Shown in pieces: positions 46,737-57,880 of a DNA stretch of 64,000 nt. The first letter of the stretch is position 1. Each line of letters opens with the position of its first letter. The notes below the pieces were generated by a model. That model saw only the letters and a program-made list of their open reading frames with translations. It made no database searches and was not told where the DNA came from. The position numbers and the translations under genes were made by a program. Source of the DNA: Lunularia cruciata (lineage: Eukaryota > Streptophyta > Marchantiopsida > Lunulariales > Lunulariaceae); assembly GCA_948567375.1 (NCBI GenBank), contig OX419762.1, forward strand, positions 55,099,034-55,163,033, read 5' to 3'.

Positions 46737-47918
46737 ATGGCAAATAATTGTCTTTTGCTATCTCAAAGAAGAATACCAAGAGACTTCTGGGTGATACCAA
46801 GACAGTACACATGGTGGGAGATTGTTCACAAGCAAGTATGGTCAATGGATTCAGACTTTCTAAACAATCATATGAGAAGCAGGTACCAAATGTCATATCA
46901 GAGTTTTAAGAGATTGGTTGATGAGATTGAACCACATGTGCCTACTATGTCTGAATGGCTATTTGCTAGAAAAAGAGTGGAATTAGAAAAATGTGTAGCT
47001 GTAGTTTTACACAGATTTGCACACAATTCACCATTGAGAACTCTTAGTGATCTGTATTGTCTTGGTGAATAGACTATAGTGAAGTACATTATAATTATAG
47101 GTGAGATACTAGCAAACAAAGACAAAATATACTCTAAATACATCAAATGGCCTATAGTAGCAGAATGTATTGAGAGCATGTCAAAGTTTGCACAGATATG
47201 TGGAATTCCACAAATCATTGGTTGTATAGATGGTACACATATCAAATTGAGAACCAAACCAGCTATGAGATTTTATCCTGAACACTATAGGAATAGACAC
47301 TCAGATTACACTGTTTTGCTACAAGGCATTTGTGATGCGGATCTTTGGTTTTGGGACTTGTGTTGTACGATGCCTGGATCTACTCACGATGCTGCACATT
47401 TATGACAGTCCAACTTATATCACGCAATGGAATCAGGGACAACTCTCACTCAACCAACACTCATTTTTCCACAAGAAAACCATATGATACAAGTGATTCC
47501 ATCATTGATCCTTGGAGATACAGCCTATCCATTACGTCAATGGTTGTTGAAACATTGGCATCAACATTCACATCAAGGAGAACCTATGCAGAATGTATTT
47601 GACAACCATACATCAAAAGCACGTGTAAGTGTGGAGAATGCATTTGGTCAATTGAAAGGTAGATGGAGCATATTGAGGGACTGTCCAATGTGACTGGAAG
47701 TTGTTCCAAGAGTGACACTTGCATGTGCAGTACTACACAACTTTGTAATTCAACAAGAAGAACCACTACCTACTGACGTCAATGTAGTGGATGAGCATAT
47801 GAATGGAGCACATATTTTGCCACTCCCAAGATTTGCAGCAGATAAATGGAGTACAACTAGAGGTGAATTAGTAAGAGCAGCTTTGTACAACAATTCAAAA
47901 GTACTCATGCTCATCTAG
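46737..47918 (+). pseudogene. PIF/Harbinger transposase (DDE), three in-frame stops
   Basis: A single frame of 394 codons, interrupted only by stops at 47070-47072 (TAG), 47403-47405 (TGA) and 47691-47693 (TGA). The DDE triad is visible: GCIDGTHI (Asp 47229), ILGDTAYPL (Asp 47517) and SVENAFGQLKGRW (Glu 47634), the DDE_Tnp_4 pattern. The N-terminal part has a helical DNA-binding-like block. The enzyme would cut and paste the element in the nucleus with its Myb-like partner. All three stops are one C-to-T step from CAG or CGA. An upstream frame (46504-46725) may add N-terminal residues, but it is in another frame and uncertain. Confidence 0.92.
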
Positions 47919-47958
47919 ATATAGCAAATGTCATTTGAGAGTGAAGGTATTTACTTAC

Positions 47959-49024
47959 TCAAGATGGCGGTCCACGTTGGTTGTTCTTCAAGATTTCAAG
48001 CTCCATATGTTTCAGTTCAAGCATTTGGCTCATTAAATCCATCTTGTGTTGTTCTTGAACCATCATTAAGTCAAATTTACGATCTTCTTGCAAGGATCTC
48101 TTCTCATTTGCTTCCTTCACTACTTGAGTAAATTCAAGCATACACTTTTGCATTTTGTCTTCACCTTCTTTTGATACTCTTCACTTTTTGTTACGTTGCC
48201 CAACAACACCAGGTTGAGCACAAGCTTTTGTCCAGGGACTGATTGTGGCCTGATTACCAATTGTCTCTAGAGAAGGTGTAGAGACTTGTGGTGTTTCCTT
48301 GTCATCATCAGATATCAAAACATCCATATATGATTGTTCAGTTTGATTTATATGAGATGCTTCCTCACTCCCATCAATAGTTTCATCAGTCAAGTCTACA
48401 AACTCTCTCTCACTAGTTATTGAAGTGTTAATACCACCATCACATGCTCCTAGAATGCTTTGTTCTTTGGGCGAACCGCCTCTAATTCTATGCATCTGTT
48501 CATAAAACTCACATGAACTTGGTTTTGTGCCTGTGGTTTGTTTTCCTTTCTCAACCCTATATTTTTTAACTAGACCATCAAGCTTGTTCCTGAGAATCTG
48601 TGGCTCATAAGGTGGTGTTATACTGATAGCTTCATTGAACCTATTAGCAAACACCTTCCATTGATCCTGACTTACATTGCCTTGGTTACAATGATTAAAA
48701 TAAATGTCTTCATACATATCCAAAAAAAGCCTCACATGACTAGAAATCCACTCCACTTTAGCCTTCTTCGGAATGGAAACACCTGTAAACCCAATTGACA
48801 ACAGTAGATAAATAATCAGCATACTATTATTTTAGAATAGTATTCCAATCTACATATGAAATAGTCAAAATCATACCTCTCACAAGAGCATCCTTTGATG
48901 ATGAATTTTTCTTTTTTGCACCAAGCTTCTTCTTGGATGGAGCCTGCAAATCTTTCACCAATGTAATTGGTTCCATAGGTGGAAGAGCTCCCAAAACATT
49001 CTCATTTTCTACAATCTCTTCCAT
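47959..49024 (-). pseudogene. PIF/Harbinger ORF1: Myb/SANT-like DNA-binding protein
   Basis: Two exons on the minus strand. Exon 1 starts at the ATG 49024 (MEEIVENENV) and ends at 48877. A 94-base intron (48876-48783) has a clean GT...AG. Exon 2 restores the frame with GVSIPKKAKVEW. The Myb/SANT-like domain follows (WISSHVRLFLDMYED, then QWKVFANRFNEA, ILRNKLDGLVKKY). An acidic Ser/Thr linker comes next, then a C-terminal helical Met/Gln/Glu-rich region (48153-47959). One stop, TGA at 48183-48181, lies in frame and is one C-to-T step from CGA. ORF1 proteins of this superfamily bind the element ends and help the transposase. Confidence 0.85.
48783..48876 (-). other. Intron of PIF ORF1
   Basis: On the minus strand: AGAG|GTATGATTTT at the donor and TTGGGTTTACAG|GTG at the acceptor, phase 1. 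Reading through it would add a short AT-rich segment unlike the flanking protein. Confidence 0.75.
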
Positions 49025-49352
49025 TCTGCTGCACAAAATTCAAAAAATACACATGGAAAAGGTTGGTTTGACAGAGAAATTTTATTTCACCAATGTCACT
49101 GCAATATTAATCTATTGTCTTCAGTTTCAAATCACACATGACAAGCATTGCATAACGTTCAATTTAAGCTATAGAATAGCCCAACATATCCAGAAATGAA
49201 AAAGTTATGATATATTACATACCTGATCAATCTTGAAGATCAAAAATCAGAACCCTAGTAATGTTTGCTTGGAAAGTTGATATGTTTGCTCTCGGGAAAA
49301 CTGAACCTGTCAAAGAATGGGAGATTTTGAAACTGTATTGCCCGTTGTATCA

Positions 49353-49586
49353 CCCAACCCATTAACCTAGAAAATTTCCCCTTCGAGAGACTCAGCCAGA
49401 GCAAGAGTTGCATGACGTATGAGCTCAGGCTGAGGGCTTGAATGTCAGGCAGACCTGACATGCACCAACCCATTAACCTAGAAAATTTCCACTTCTAGAG
49501 ACTCAGCCGGAGCACGAGACGGAGCAAGAGTTGCATGCCATATGAGCTCAGGCTGAGGGCTTGAATGTCAGGCAGACCTGACATGC
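49353..49586. repeat. Tandem duplication in the 3' subterminal region of the PIF element
   Basis: Two copies of about 110-123 bases (49353-49463 and 49464-49586). Each runs from AACCCATTAACCTAGAAAATTT to a GTCAGGCAGACCTGACATG palindrome. The deleted copy at 46040-46190 has this unit only once. Confidence 0.8.
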
Positions 49587-50880
49587 GCATGAGCTCCGGC
49601 CGATGAATCGCTGCCGTGTTTTGTCTTTTAGTGGGCTGCCGGAGCCCGAAAGAGCCATGTGAATCGCCTAAGAGCTCGAGAGAGCCATGTGAAGGCCACT
49701 TGAGAAGGAGCGGTCGCTCTTACTTTGCTTACGTCGGTAGGTTTTTGGACGACCGCGTTGAGTTATTTTTGATTAAGTTTATTAAGGTTAGCTTTGTAAT
49801 TAAATTTATTTAAGTTCGCTGATCACTTTTGACATCCGACAAAGAACTTACGAGTTAACACACGTTGTTGTCCAGTGGAGTAGTCCAATCACCAATGTTC
49901 AAACTAGTCTGAAAAGAATGTCATTTGCTCAGGGCTGGCAAATTACGGAATCCTTGGCCGCATGGTCCAATCACCATTGTTCGAACTTACGACTGAACTC
50001 ACGTTGTTCTCCAGTGGAGTAGTCCAATCACCAATGTTCAAACTAGTCTGAATAGAACGTCATTTGCTCAGGGCTGGCGAATTACGGAATCCTTGGCCGC
50101 ATGGTCTAGACAGGTTTTCCTTCAAGACGCTGTGAGAACAAATAATAGAATTGTGAAATATGATCTCTCTTGAAGACGCTCATGCAAGTGTTCGCTTAAT
50201 TTATTCGTGAACATTTCTGGATTCTCAAAAGAATAGGAATGATATTTCGGGCAGAGTAAACTTTATTCCAGTTCTGAAAGACATCACATAAACGGTATCC
50301 CACCCTTCTTAGTGACAGAACCGAAGTGCTCCTCGAGGTGTACCGAGGGAGCAGCATTCAGGCACCCGTTTGAGCAAACTTATTTAAACATAGGGTTACA
50401 CATGCGACCTATGAGCACAGGATTCTACGAATAGCGTTTTGCAGCTAGTTATATTGGCTCATCGAAGAGTTATGTGCTTAACGCTTATATCATTCCGAAT
50501 TTCAGTGTACTGTTGACCACTGAGGACATTGCTACCTTTGGTCATCCACGCCGGCGATGCCATTTTTTGTCGGAGAGCCGAAATTCATAGAAAGGCAAAT
50601 CTGCAGACAGATCCAAGCTCGTGTAGCCACCATCACATCACTCAAACGCAAATTTAGATTCGGACTGGTAACTTTACACCAGTGAACCGCGAGAGCCAGG
50701 AAGCTCTAATAAGAAAGTCAACCAATGTGCGGACGAGTTAAGCAATAAGGCGTCCGCATCAGGCTATCTACAAATACGAGACGGCTAATGATCATCCCCG
50801 GTGTGCAGTAGAACAATTGCAGAATTGTCAGCAGAGTCTCTGAAGTCTCACCTTGACAAGCCAATATACATTATGGATGA

Positions 50881-51282
50881 TCATCCCTCATGAGGACTGG
50901 GAGCCGTGGCAGAATGGTGAGGAGGAGGAGGAGGAGACTTTGTATGTGGACGAGGTGGAAATTTGGAGGGGAATGGGACGGAAGGTAGATGGGAAGGAGG
51001 TGCACTGGGAAGGCGAAAGATATCGGGTAGAGGAGGCACCGTGGGGATAGAAGGATGGGAACTGGAAGATGGGAAAGGGGAAGCTGGAGGTGGACTCGAT
51101 CTAGGTAAGCTGGGGAAGAAGTTCCAGAAGTTAAAGTTGTACAAGGCTGGTGGTGGTGCTGATGGAGTATCCGCCATGAGAGTGCGAGATGCCATTGCTG
51201 TGGGCAATAGCATTCCTCCGATGCACACACAACATACTAGTACCGTACAGAAGCCAGCAGTCGACTGATTCATCTTCCCCAT
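50881..51282 (-). CDS. Secreted proline-rich protein, right copy
   Basis: Intact 133-residue frame, starting at the ATG at 51282 in the same context as the left copy (MGKMNQSTAGFC). The open frame continues 41 codons upstream, but the paralogue supports this start. Signal peptide-like residues 9-29 and the Pro/Ser-rich body are conserved. Differences: a five-residue insertion, NFNFW, after the first proline cluster and loss of ~17 residues of the His/Pro-rich tail. Most other changes are single residues. TATA box at 51377-51384 (minus strand); an AATAAA (minus, 50262-50267) matches that of the left copy. The gene faces its paralogue across ~49.5 kb of transposon DNA. Probably cell-wall related; family not recognised. 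Confidence 0.65.
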   Translation of the reverse strand: MGKMNQSTAGFCTVLVCCVCIGGMLLPTAMASRTLMADTPSAPPPALYNFNFWNFFPSLPRSSPPPASPFPSSSSHPSIPTVPPLPDIFRLPSAPPSHLPSVPFPSKFPPRPHTKSPPPPPHHSATAPSPHEG

Positions 51283-51376
51283 GTCGGCAATTATTCCACT
51301 TTCTGCAAGTCCTGCGTCTACAATCTTCACCCAAACTATGATAAGGCCATACTGGCTGCTAACTGGGTCTATGCAG

Positions 51377-51384
51377 TATATATA
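51377..51384 (-). promoter_or_regulatory. Probable TATA box of the right proline-rich gene
   Basis: TATATATA 95 bases upstream of the ATG at 51282, at the same distance as in the left arm. Confidence 0.6.
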
Positions 51385-52245
51385 CCTCGGAAGCAGCACT
51401 ACCATTCTCTTACCAGATAGCTAGCTAGCGTGCTTGTGAGATTTGGCTTGTTTTGGTAACCACATCATTTCTATGATTGCTGGACTCACAGATAGGAATG
51501 TGCATCATCTACCTAAAAAGATCTTAAAAGTAGGAATTTGGTAGTCTTAATCACCCAGAACATTCCTAACTTTTTCTCTGTTTTCACCAAACTCTATAGC
51601 TCAAGTCGTATCTTCTTTGAAATCCACAACATTATTAGTTCACTTGCAATTGTTGCTGATTACCAGGACTGGTTGTAATTGATTCTTGATGTTGAACGTT
51701 GCAAGTATCGAGTGGTAATTAGTTAGTAGAAAAACCATTAGCTACAGGATAGAATTGGATTGTGAAGTAAAGAAAACTGATATTTCCTTATCATCATCGA
51801 TTGTCGATATTTCTAATAGTTATTCAGAGTGTACATCTTCTGTTTAAGAATTGGAAAATTTAGAAAACACATGCAATACAATCTTTTAGTATAGGAACTC
51901 CCAGATTGAATATCAATTTTTAAGATAGTTTATTACAAATTGAAAATTGCTTTCATTGCCAAATATTTTAGGCTTTTACTGCCAATCTGAAGAGAATTTT
52001 CAAACTTGTTCAATGTGTATGGGCAGTTTTAATGTTTTTCTTGAAGATAATATAATACATGATGTATACTTGTTGAATGAAATATGAAATACTTGGTAGA
52101 AAGCTAAAGAATTTTTTATCAGCTGTCCTATTCAAAATAGTCCTCTTTGAATGTTTTTCTCAAAATAAGGTTCGAATCAATCTCCTATCCATATTCCTTA
52201 ATCTATGTTCAAGCTTGTTCAACGTAGCATATGGTGATAAGCTCC

Positions 52246-52777
52246 CATGTTTATCTCAATCCATCTTATATCCTTATGGATTAATCAGTTTTTGAGGTTG
52301 TGAGAATTTTGTAAAAAGATATGGGCCTACTTAGATTTTATAGGATTTTGAACATGTAGTATGATAAGGTGTGGACGTTGTGTATAAAGGAGATGTATAA
52401 AGGAGATGAAGAAACTGCAACATGGTGATGTGTTGTTTGCAAGAATTAGCAAATACAACAAACTCCAGAAATCTAAAGGAAAGAGAACTAGACAGTCATC
52501 ATGCTCACCTTTGAAGAAGATGCCTTCAAGATCAACAACCAAGAAATAGAAGCTGATCACTATAACAAAATCAAAGAAAGACAATTGAAAAAAATACCGA
52601 AGAAGAAGAAGAAGAATCATCTACCAAGTCAAAATTTGAAGAGGAGGGGTCTAAGAAGGTCTTTGAGACCACATAAGATGAAGATAAAGAAGCAAAAAAG
52701 TCACATGACAAAGAAAATTAATACAAGATTTCCAAAGAGAGGAAGTACAGGTCTTGGAAACTCATGAAGAGCTTGTG
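52246..52777. other. Unassigned stretch between IR arm and LTR E
   Basis: Its counterpart in the left arm, if any, lies outside the window. A Lys-rich frame at 52501-52767 (+) looks like low-complexity A-rich DNA rather than a gene. Confidence 0.4.
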
Positions 52778-55700
52778 TGACAACCCGACAAGTATCACTT
52801 TTGCAGTAATCAATGAGTAATTTTTTGTTCCCATAGAGATACTGGTCAGGAATGGTCAAATACAAAGTAAACAGTAACCAAATCAGTTCTTCTTGGTTGC
52901 ATCTTTAGCCTCTTGGGTAGAAACCACATCCAAAAGAGAGTAACAATTGCTCAATCATAATTTTATCTCAAATTACACATAAATCAGAATTCATCAATTT
53001 CTATCCAAATCAAACTTGATTGTGATGATTCAATCATTTGGAGAAGGCTATTTCACCATGAAGTGAATTTGCCTTGGAATTACATTCCACTCTTCCATTT
53101 AAGGTACAATTTCCTCAATCAAAATTGCTTTGCATCAATCCAATGCTGCACTCACAAATGTAGAATACTACCAACACTACAATTCCTCATAGATTTGTCA
53201 AGGAATTGCCTTGATTGCACTCCATTCAGGATCAAACACACAATTGGAATCAGAGTTGCAGAATCCAACATCTAACACACTCAGCTGTAATTCAAACTTC
53301 TCCACATACTCACAAACACACACTTAGGATTGATACTTAGAATTAAGTTGAAACAACAAGCACTGAGTTGCAGCACTTTGCTTTACTCAACTTCAAAATA
53401 AAATACTAAATAACACAACATTGCAAATGTCTCCTTTAAATAGGCGAAGCACCCAACAATTACCTTAACTACCTAAATTGCTTCAATCACTTCCTACAAA
53501 TCTTCAAATCTGAAGTGTCACTCTACTTCTTTATATCTATCACTTCAAATCTTAGATTGTTACTCTTAATCCAATCTGATTTCTACTTCTACATGCAATG
53601 TTACTACTAGCATTTCCTAAAATTTGGGTTCATCTATTATATCTACATCTTCCTCTACTTCTATGCTATTCTCAGTTTGAACTGAAATTGAAGTCATGGT
53701 CTTCTCCTTCTATATTCTAACTTCTTCAACTCACTCCAGCAAATCCCCCAAAATTACCTGCATTCCTACTTCCAATACTTCACATCAAGTTCCTTCACTC
53801 TTCTTCCAACTTCTATGAAGTTCATCTAACTTTGATCTAATTAGATCTAATCTAAGACTCACAATGTCACCTACTTCTATCATTTTCCTATCTATCCTAT
53901 CCCTGAGATGAATAAAAAGATTGTTCATTTATACATCCTTTGCCTTCCTCTTCCTTGTCTCTGGCACCAAAAACTTCAACTTGTGCAGTCTAGACTCCTT
54001 CACTCATACTTTGGCCTCAATGTTGACCATTACATTTAACTTACTGATGATCTTACTTACTGATCCCGACTTCTCCTTTGAGGCTGACTACTCTCAAGTC
54101 CTCTCCCCTCCTAATTTCTCTTGAAGCATATTCAACTACTCAACATGTTTTGCTTCTAATGACTTCTACTCTTCCACCTAGTGAGTAATCTGTGCTTTTA
54201 ACCAGATCTTCCAACCTATCTTCTTCACAATCTCGACTTGCTAGTTTGTGTTGTTAGGCCTGATCCTTCTCAGCTGCAACTGATCTCCATTTCTCCAACT
54301 GCTGCTCTCTTACAACTGTTATGGCTTTGGAGTGCATTATGTCAAGTTGTGCATCACTGAACTCCTTTCAATCTCTTGAATGGTGCCTTCTCTTCCTTCA
54401 ATTCTATCTCTTGATGCTCCAAGACACTACTGTGCTTCTCAAAACTCTCATACAGATCTTTTGAGCTCTACTGCTGAATCGCCACACCAACCTAAATTAC
54501 TTCAGCTTCTTCTTCCCCTTGGGTTAACCTTTCCTTCATCTACAAGACTTCATTGCTCAAATGTTACACCACTTGCAATTCATCCCTCACCTTTGGAGGA
54601 TATTTCTTTATCTCTTCCTTCTTCTTCTTCTGCAATTGTTGTAGTAAAGGACAAATGATCTTTGACATATACTTTACTCCTTTGAACTTATCTTCCTCTT
54701 GTCTTTGACTTTAATATGCAATTCTTCCATTGGTGCCTTATACTGAAGTCCTTATCTTCTTACTTTCACAGTAACCTCTTCCAAGCTTTCTTCATCTTCC
54801 TTGGCTCAGCTTGGTCTTGCACTTGCAGACGTGTTGACCTTATCCCTCCCTAGAATACCAGTCTTTGCTCTTCCTCATGTTCCTTTGGGATATACACCTC
54901 AAGTAACTCCAAGTATTGGCCATCTCCTCCTTCCATGCGTGCAATCTCTGCATGGAACTGACGATCTTCCTCTTCATCAACTTCTTCCATTGATTGCTAT
55001 ACTTTGGGTTCTCCTTCATTGCCATTGCTTGACTCCTTGCTCTTCAAGGTGAGCTCTTCTTCTTAAGAGTCTTCATCATTGGACTTTGCCTTTGCCTCTA
55101 ACTCTACTCTTGAAGACAAATTCACCACCATCATCTTGTGCCTTGTTCCTCATCGTGACAAATCCTGAGTCTTTCTTTTTTGCTCTAGGAACACCATAAT
55201 CATTGACTTTTCTTCTTCCGACTTGGGATGGTTATTGCCATGATCTTTTGCTGTCCTATCTTGGCAAATTATTCATTGCCTCCTTGAATCTGTCATTTGT
55301 AGTATCGCTCATCTTTATCTGCATTTTGATGAAGATCTAGGTGGAAATGAGATATCATCTTTTGTTTCTCCTCCGTGTTGAGCAGGTTCTAACCCAAATA
55401 GAAATTCACCACAAATGGTATGAAGTAATTCCATAGCATGTTCATTCTCCAATTTCCAATCATCTGCCTCATCCATTGGTAAAGACACTTTGCCCAATTC
55501 ATCTTCTCTCTTAAAAACATTTGTTGAAAGAAGACCGGCTGTTGCTTTGTCACATAGATAGTTTGCTCTAGTTTTAACACTAATATCAGAACCCCAACAA
55601 TATTGTGCCTCATTGGTTCCTTGTAAGTGTCCACCTTGTACCCATTCTTGGTGTGAGGTGCATTGAAGGTATGTTTCAACTCTTCAATCTCTTCCAACGG

Positions 55701-56492
55701 ATCACACTTCCAATAGAATGTGACTCTTGTTGCATCTCCGACTTCTCTCCCCAAAGAAAGTCTCCAATACAACTCAGTCCATCAAGCCAGATTTCCTCTC
55801 TTCCCCTTTGCCTCAAGACCATTTGTACAATTGTTAGTAGCAATTTTTGCCATGGAACCTTGAAAGCTCAAAGTCCAATTCCACACCCAAAATATGATTC
55901 AAAGTCTGCTCAAGACCTCCATCCTGGCCACCATATCAAATCCCAAAATTGTAGGATTATGCACTACCAATGACAAAGTTTGCTTACTTCTCTTCATTGG
56001 CAATGTGCATTCTATAACGGCTGGTCTCTCACAAATTAAACTCCCAACTAAGCTCAGGATTCTAACTCCTTTAGGACAACTTGGAGCTTCCTTGAAAAAG
56101 TCTCAACCTTATAGTGCTCCAATGTGTGATCATTCTTTAGTCAAACTTCAATTGAAACTCATGCATTTTGCATGTCTTACTCATATCACTCTTAAATTTA
56201 TCCCCCTCATGAAGTAGCCATTTTTGTTGAATATACCTTCTTGATTGGATTGACTTGAGTAAAAGTTGTTAAGGTTTCTTTGGATCAAGTCAATCAATCT
56301 AATGCAAAGTATTCTTACTTTTGGTCTACCACCCTTCAAGTCCAATACAAGTCCTTCTTCCTCTAACATGAATTTGACTTCCTTGGGTTGGATCCAAACA
56401 CAAGATTCTTCTCTTCTTTTCTCCATTTGGCTTCAACAATACACTTCTTCTTAAAAACTCACCAAAAACCAAAAACAAATGTGGGTACCACA
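52778..56492 (-). repeat. Long LTR copy E (3715 bp), solo, with a probable target duplication
   Basis: On the minus strand it runs from TGTGGTACCCACA (56492) to CGGGTTGTCA (52778). CTTGTG occurs at 52772-52777 and again at 56494-56499, one base off the LTR end, which fits a target duplication with one inserted base. No internal region adjoins. The TATTTAAAGG box lies at ~53434-53445 (minus strand). Confidence 0.75.
53900..55975 (-). pseudogene. LTR-embedded ORF, copy E
   Basis: 55772-55389 holds the conserved N-terminal blocks (LVLKLEQTIYVTKQQP, VFFQQMF, NWRMNMLWNYFIPFVVNFYLG). The basic, acidic and coiled-coil parts follow toward 53900 in broken frames. Order as in copies B and D. Many stops. 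Confidence 0.5.
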
Positions 56493-57880
56493 TCTTGTGA
56501 ACTCAAAAGCACACTCTAGGGAAGTACAACCAAAAGCATAGTAAGTCAAGAAGCTAGAGGAAGTGAGGCTTGAGGAGGAGAAAAAAAAATGGAGGGTTGT
56601 TCACTACATTAACAATAGCACTTGCAAGATCCAACTTGACAACAATTTGACTCAAATTAGAAGAATTGCCAATCAAGGTTACAACTTTGTGGCACACTTG
56701 TTTGCTCACCACATGTCAATATTTCATGAATACTTACCAATGTACAAGCAGAAAAATGTTGATGTTTGCAATTATGCCTCATTGTTTTAGATTTGTAGCT
56801 TCATTATCAACTTGCATCTATAGACTCTTACAAGAACAAGGTGGCTTACCTCAAGAACAAAGAACACCAACATGGAGAGGAGTAAGTGCTATAATGAAGA
56901 AGAGATCAAGGGGCTAAAGGGAGAAATGATTGCTCAAACCAAGACCCAAATGGCTAAAGATTTGAAGATCAAAGAATTGGATGAAGCATAGGTTGCATTG
57001 CATCAATCTTTGGCAAGTGACAAGGTAGAAGCAAAGGCAAAGTATTCCAAACTACAATCAATAGTGAAGTAATAGATTTTTCAACATTAGAGATTTCAAG
57101 AGCACAAGTAGACATACAAATCATCCTTTTATACTATCAATAAACCACAAGCCTTCATTTCATGTTAAGGAGCAATAGATTAAATTTAAAACCAGAAAAA
57201 ATAAGAGCTCACTTGTATTTCTTAGGATCTTGAGACCACACTCCAAGGAGTAATCTCACCACCCAATTACACAAATAATGGAGTGCCAACAATCACCACA
57301 CATAGAGAAGAAGGAGAAGTTGTGGTGCCATTGTTAGTGAATGGGTATGTAGCAGCACATTCAATATCTTTTGATTGTTTTTTCTCTTTCTTCTTAATGT
57401 TGCTGTTGGGAAAATAATCTATGGGTTGCATTAGTACTATTTGGTGTAATAGAGAAACCGGGAGAATAGTATCTAGATGTATTTAAAAAGTGCTAGTTGC
57501 AAGTGGTATAAACTTCCTAGGTAGAAACTTGATAATTGCCAAAATAGTGCGGCCGCTTCTATTGGACTGTAGCAGGAATTTTGAGAGTTGATAGAAGAGC
57601 AATGGATTTGGGTCTGAAGCTTGGAGAGAATCCAAGGCAAGAGCTATAATGTTTCTTCAAACTTGGGAGTTTGTTATGCTATTGAAAGGAAGGAGAAAGA
57701 AAAAGAAATCAAAAGCAAAAAAACAAGGAACCAGAATTTCACCAACTACAGGAACAAGGCCTTGGGGAGGTTGATGTGAGCAATTGGCACAAGCCTATAT
57801 GGGTCAGCTGAAGCCAGGAAAATGGGAGTGAGTTGGCATAATATTGAGTTTGGTATTTTGGACGGTAGCCAAAGTAAGAT
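56493..57880. other. Region with a short unknown reading frame
   Basis: 56563-56790 (+) encodes 75 residues with a charged EEKKKWRVV start and a FVAHLFAHHMSIFHEY segment. A charged, helical stretch in shifted frames follows to ~57070 (KTQMAKDLKIKELDEA). It may be the relic of one gene or of a retroelement Gag. No diagnostic motif. The rest to 57880 shows nothing I can assign. Confidence 0.3.

Larger units (their letters stand above)
46268..49700 (+). mobile_element. PIF/Harbinger DNA transposon, formerly autonomous
   Basis: Terminal inverted repeats AGGCCACTTCACATGGCTC (46268) and a near match reading inward from 49700. Together with the deleted copy at 45402 it is flanked by TAA (45399-45401) and TGA (49701-49703), the 3-bp duplication size of this superfamily. 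The undisturbed left IR arm has TGA (as TCA at ~2500-2505) at the matching place. It carries the usual two genes, transposase and Myb/SANT-like protein, here convergent and 40 bases apart. Both have stops. Confidence 0.88.
49701..52245. repeat. Outer part of the right inverted-repeat arm
   Basis: Reverse complement of 1-2505, including the proline-rich gene, its promoter and the downstream region. A 139-bp tandem duplication (about 49850-50110, CCAGTGGAGTAGTCC at 49872 and 50011) is single in the left arm (~2150-2300). Confidence 0.88.

Noticed and set aside
1-52245. The inverted repeat as terminal repeats of one giant DNA transposon
   Set aside because: No target duplication or transposase tied to the arms is visible, and the arm may run beyond the window; kept only as an alternative.
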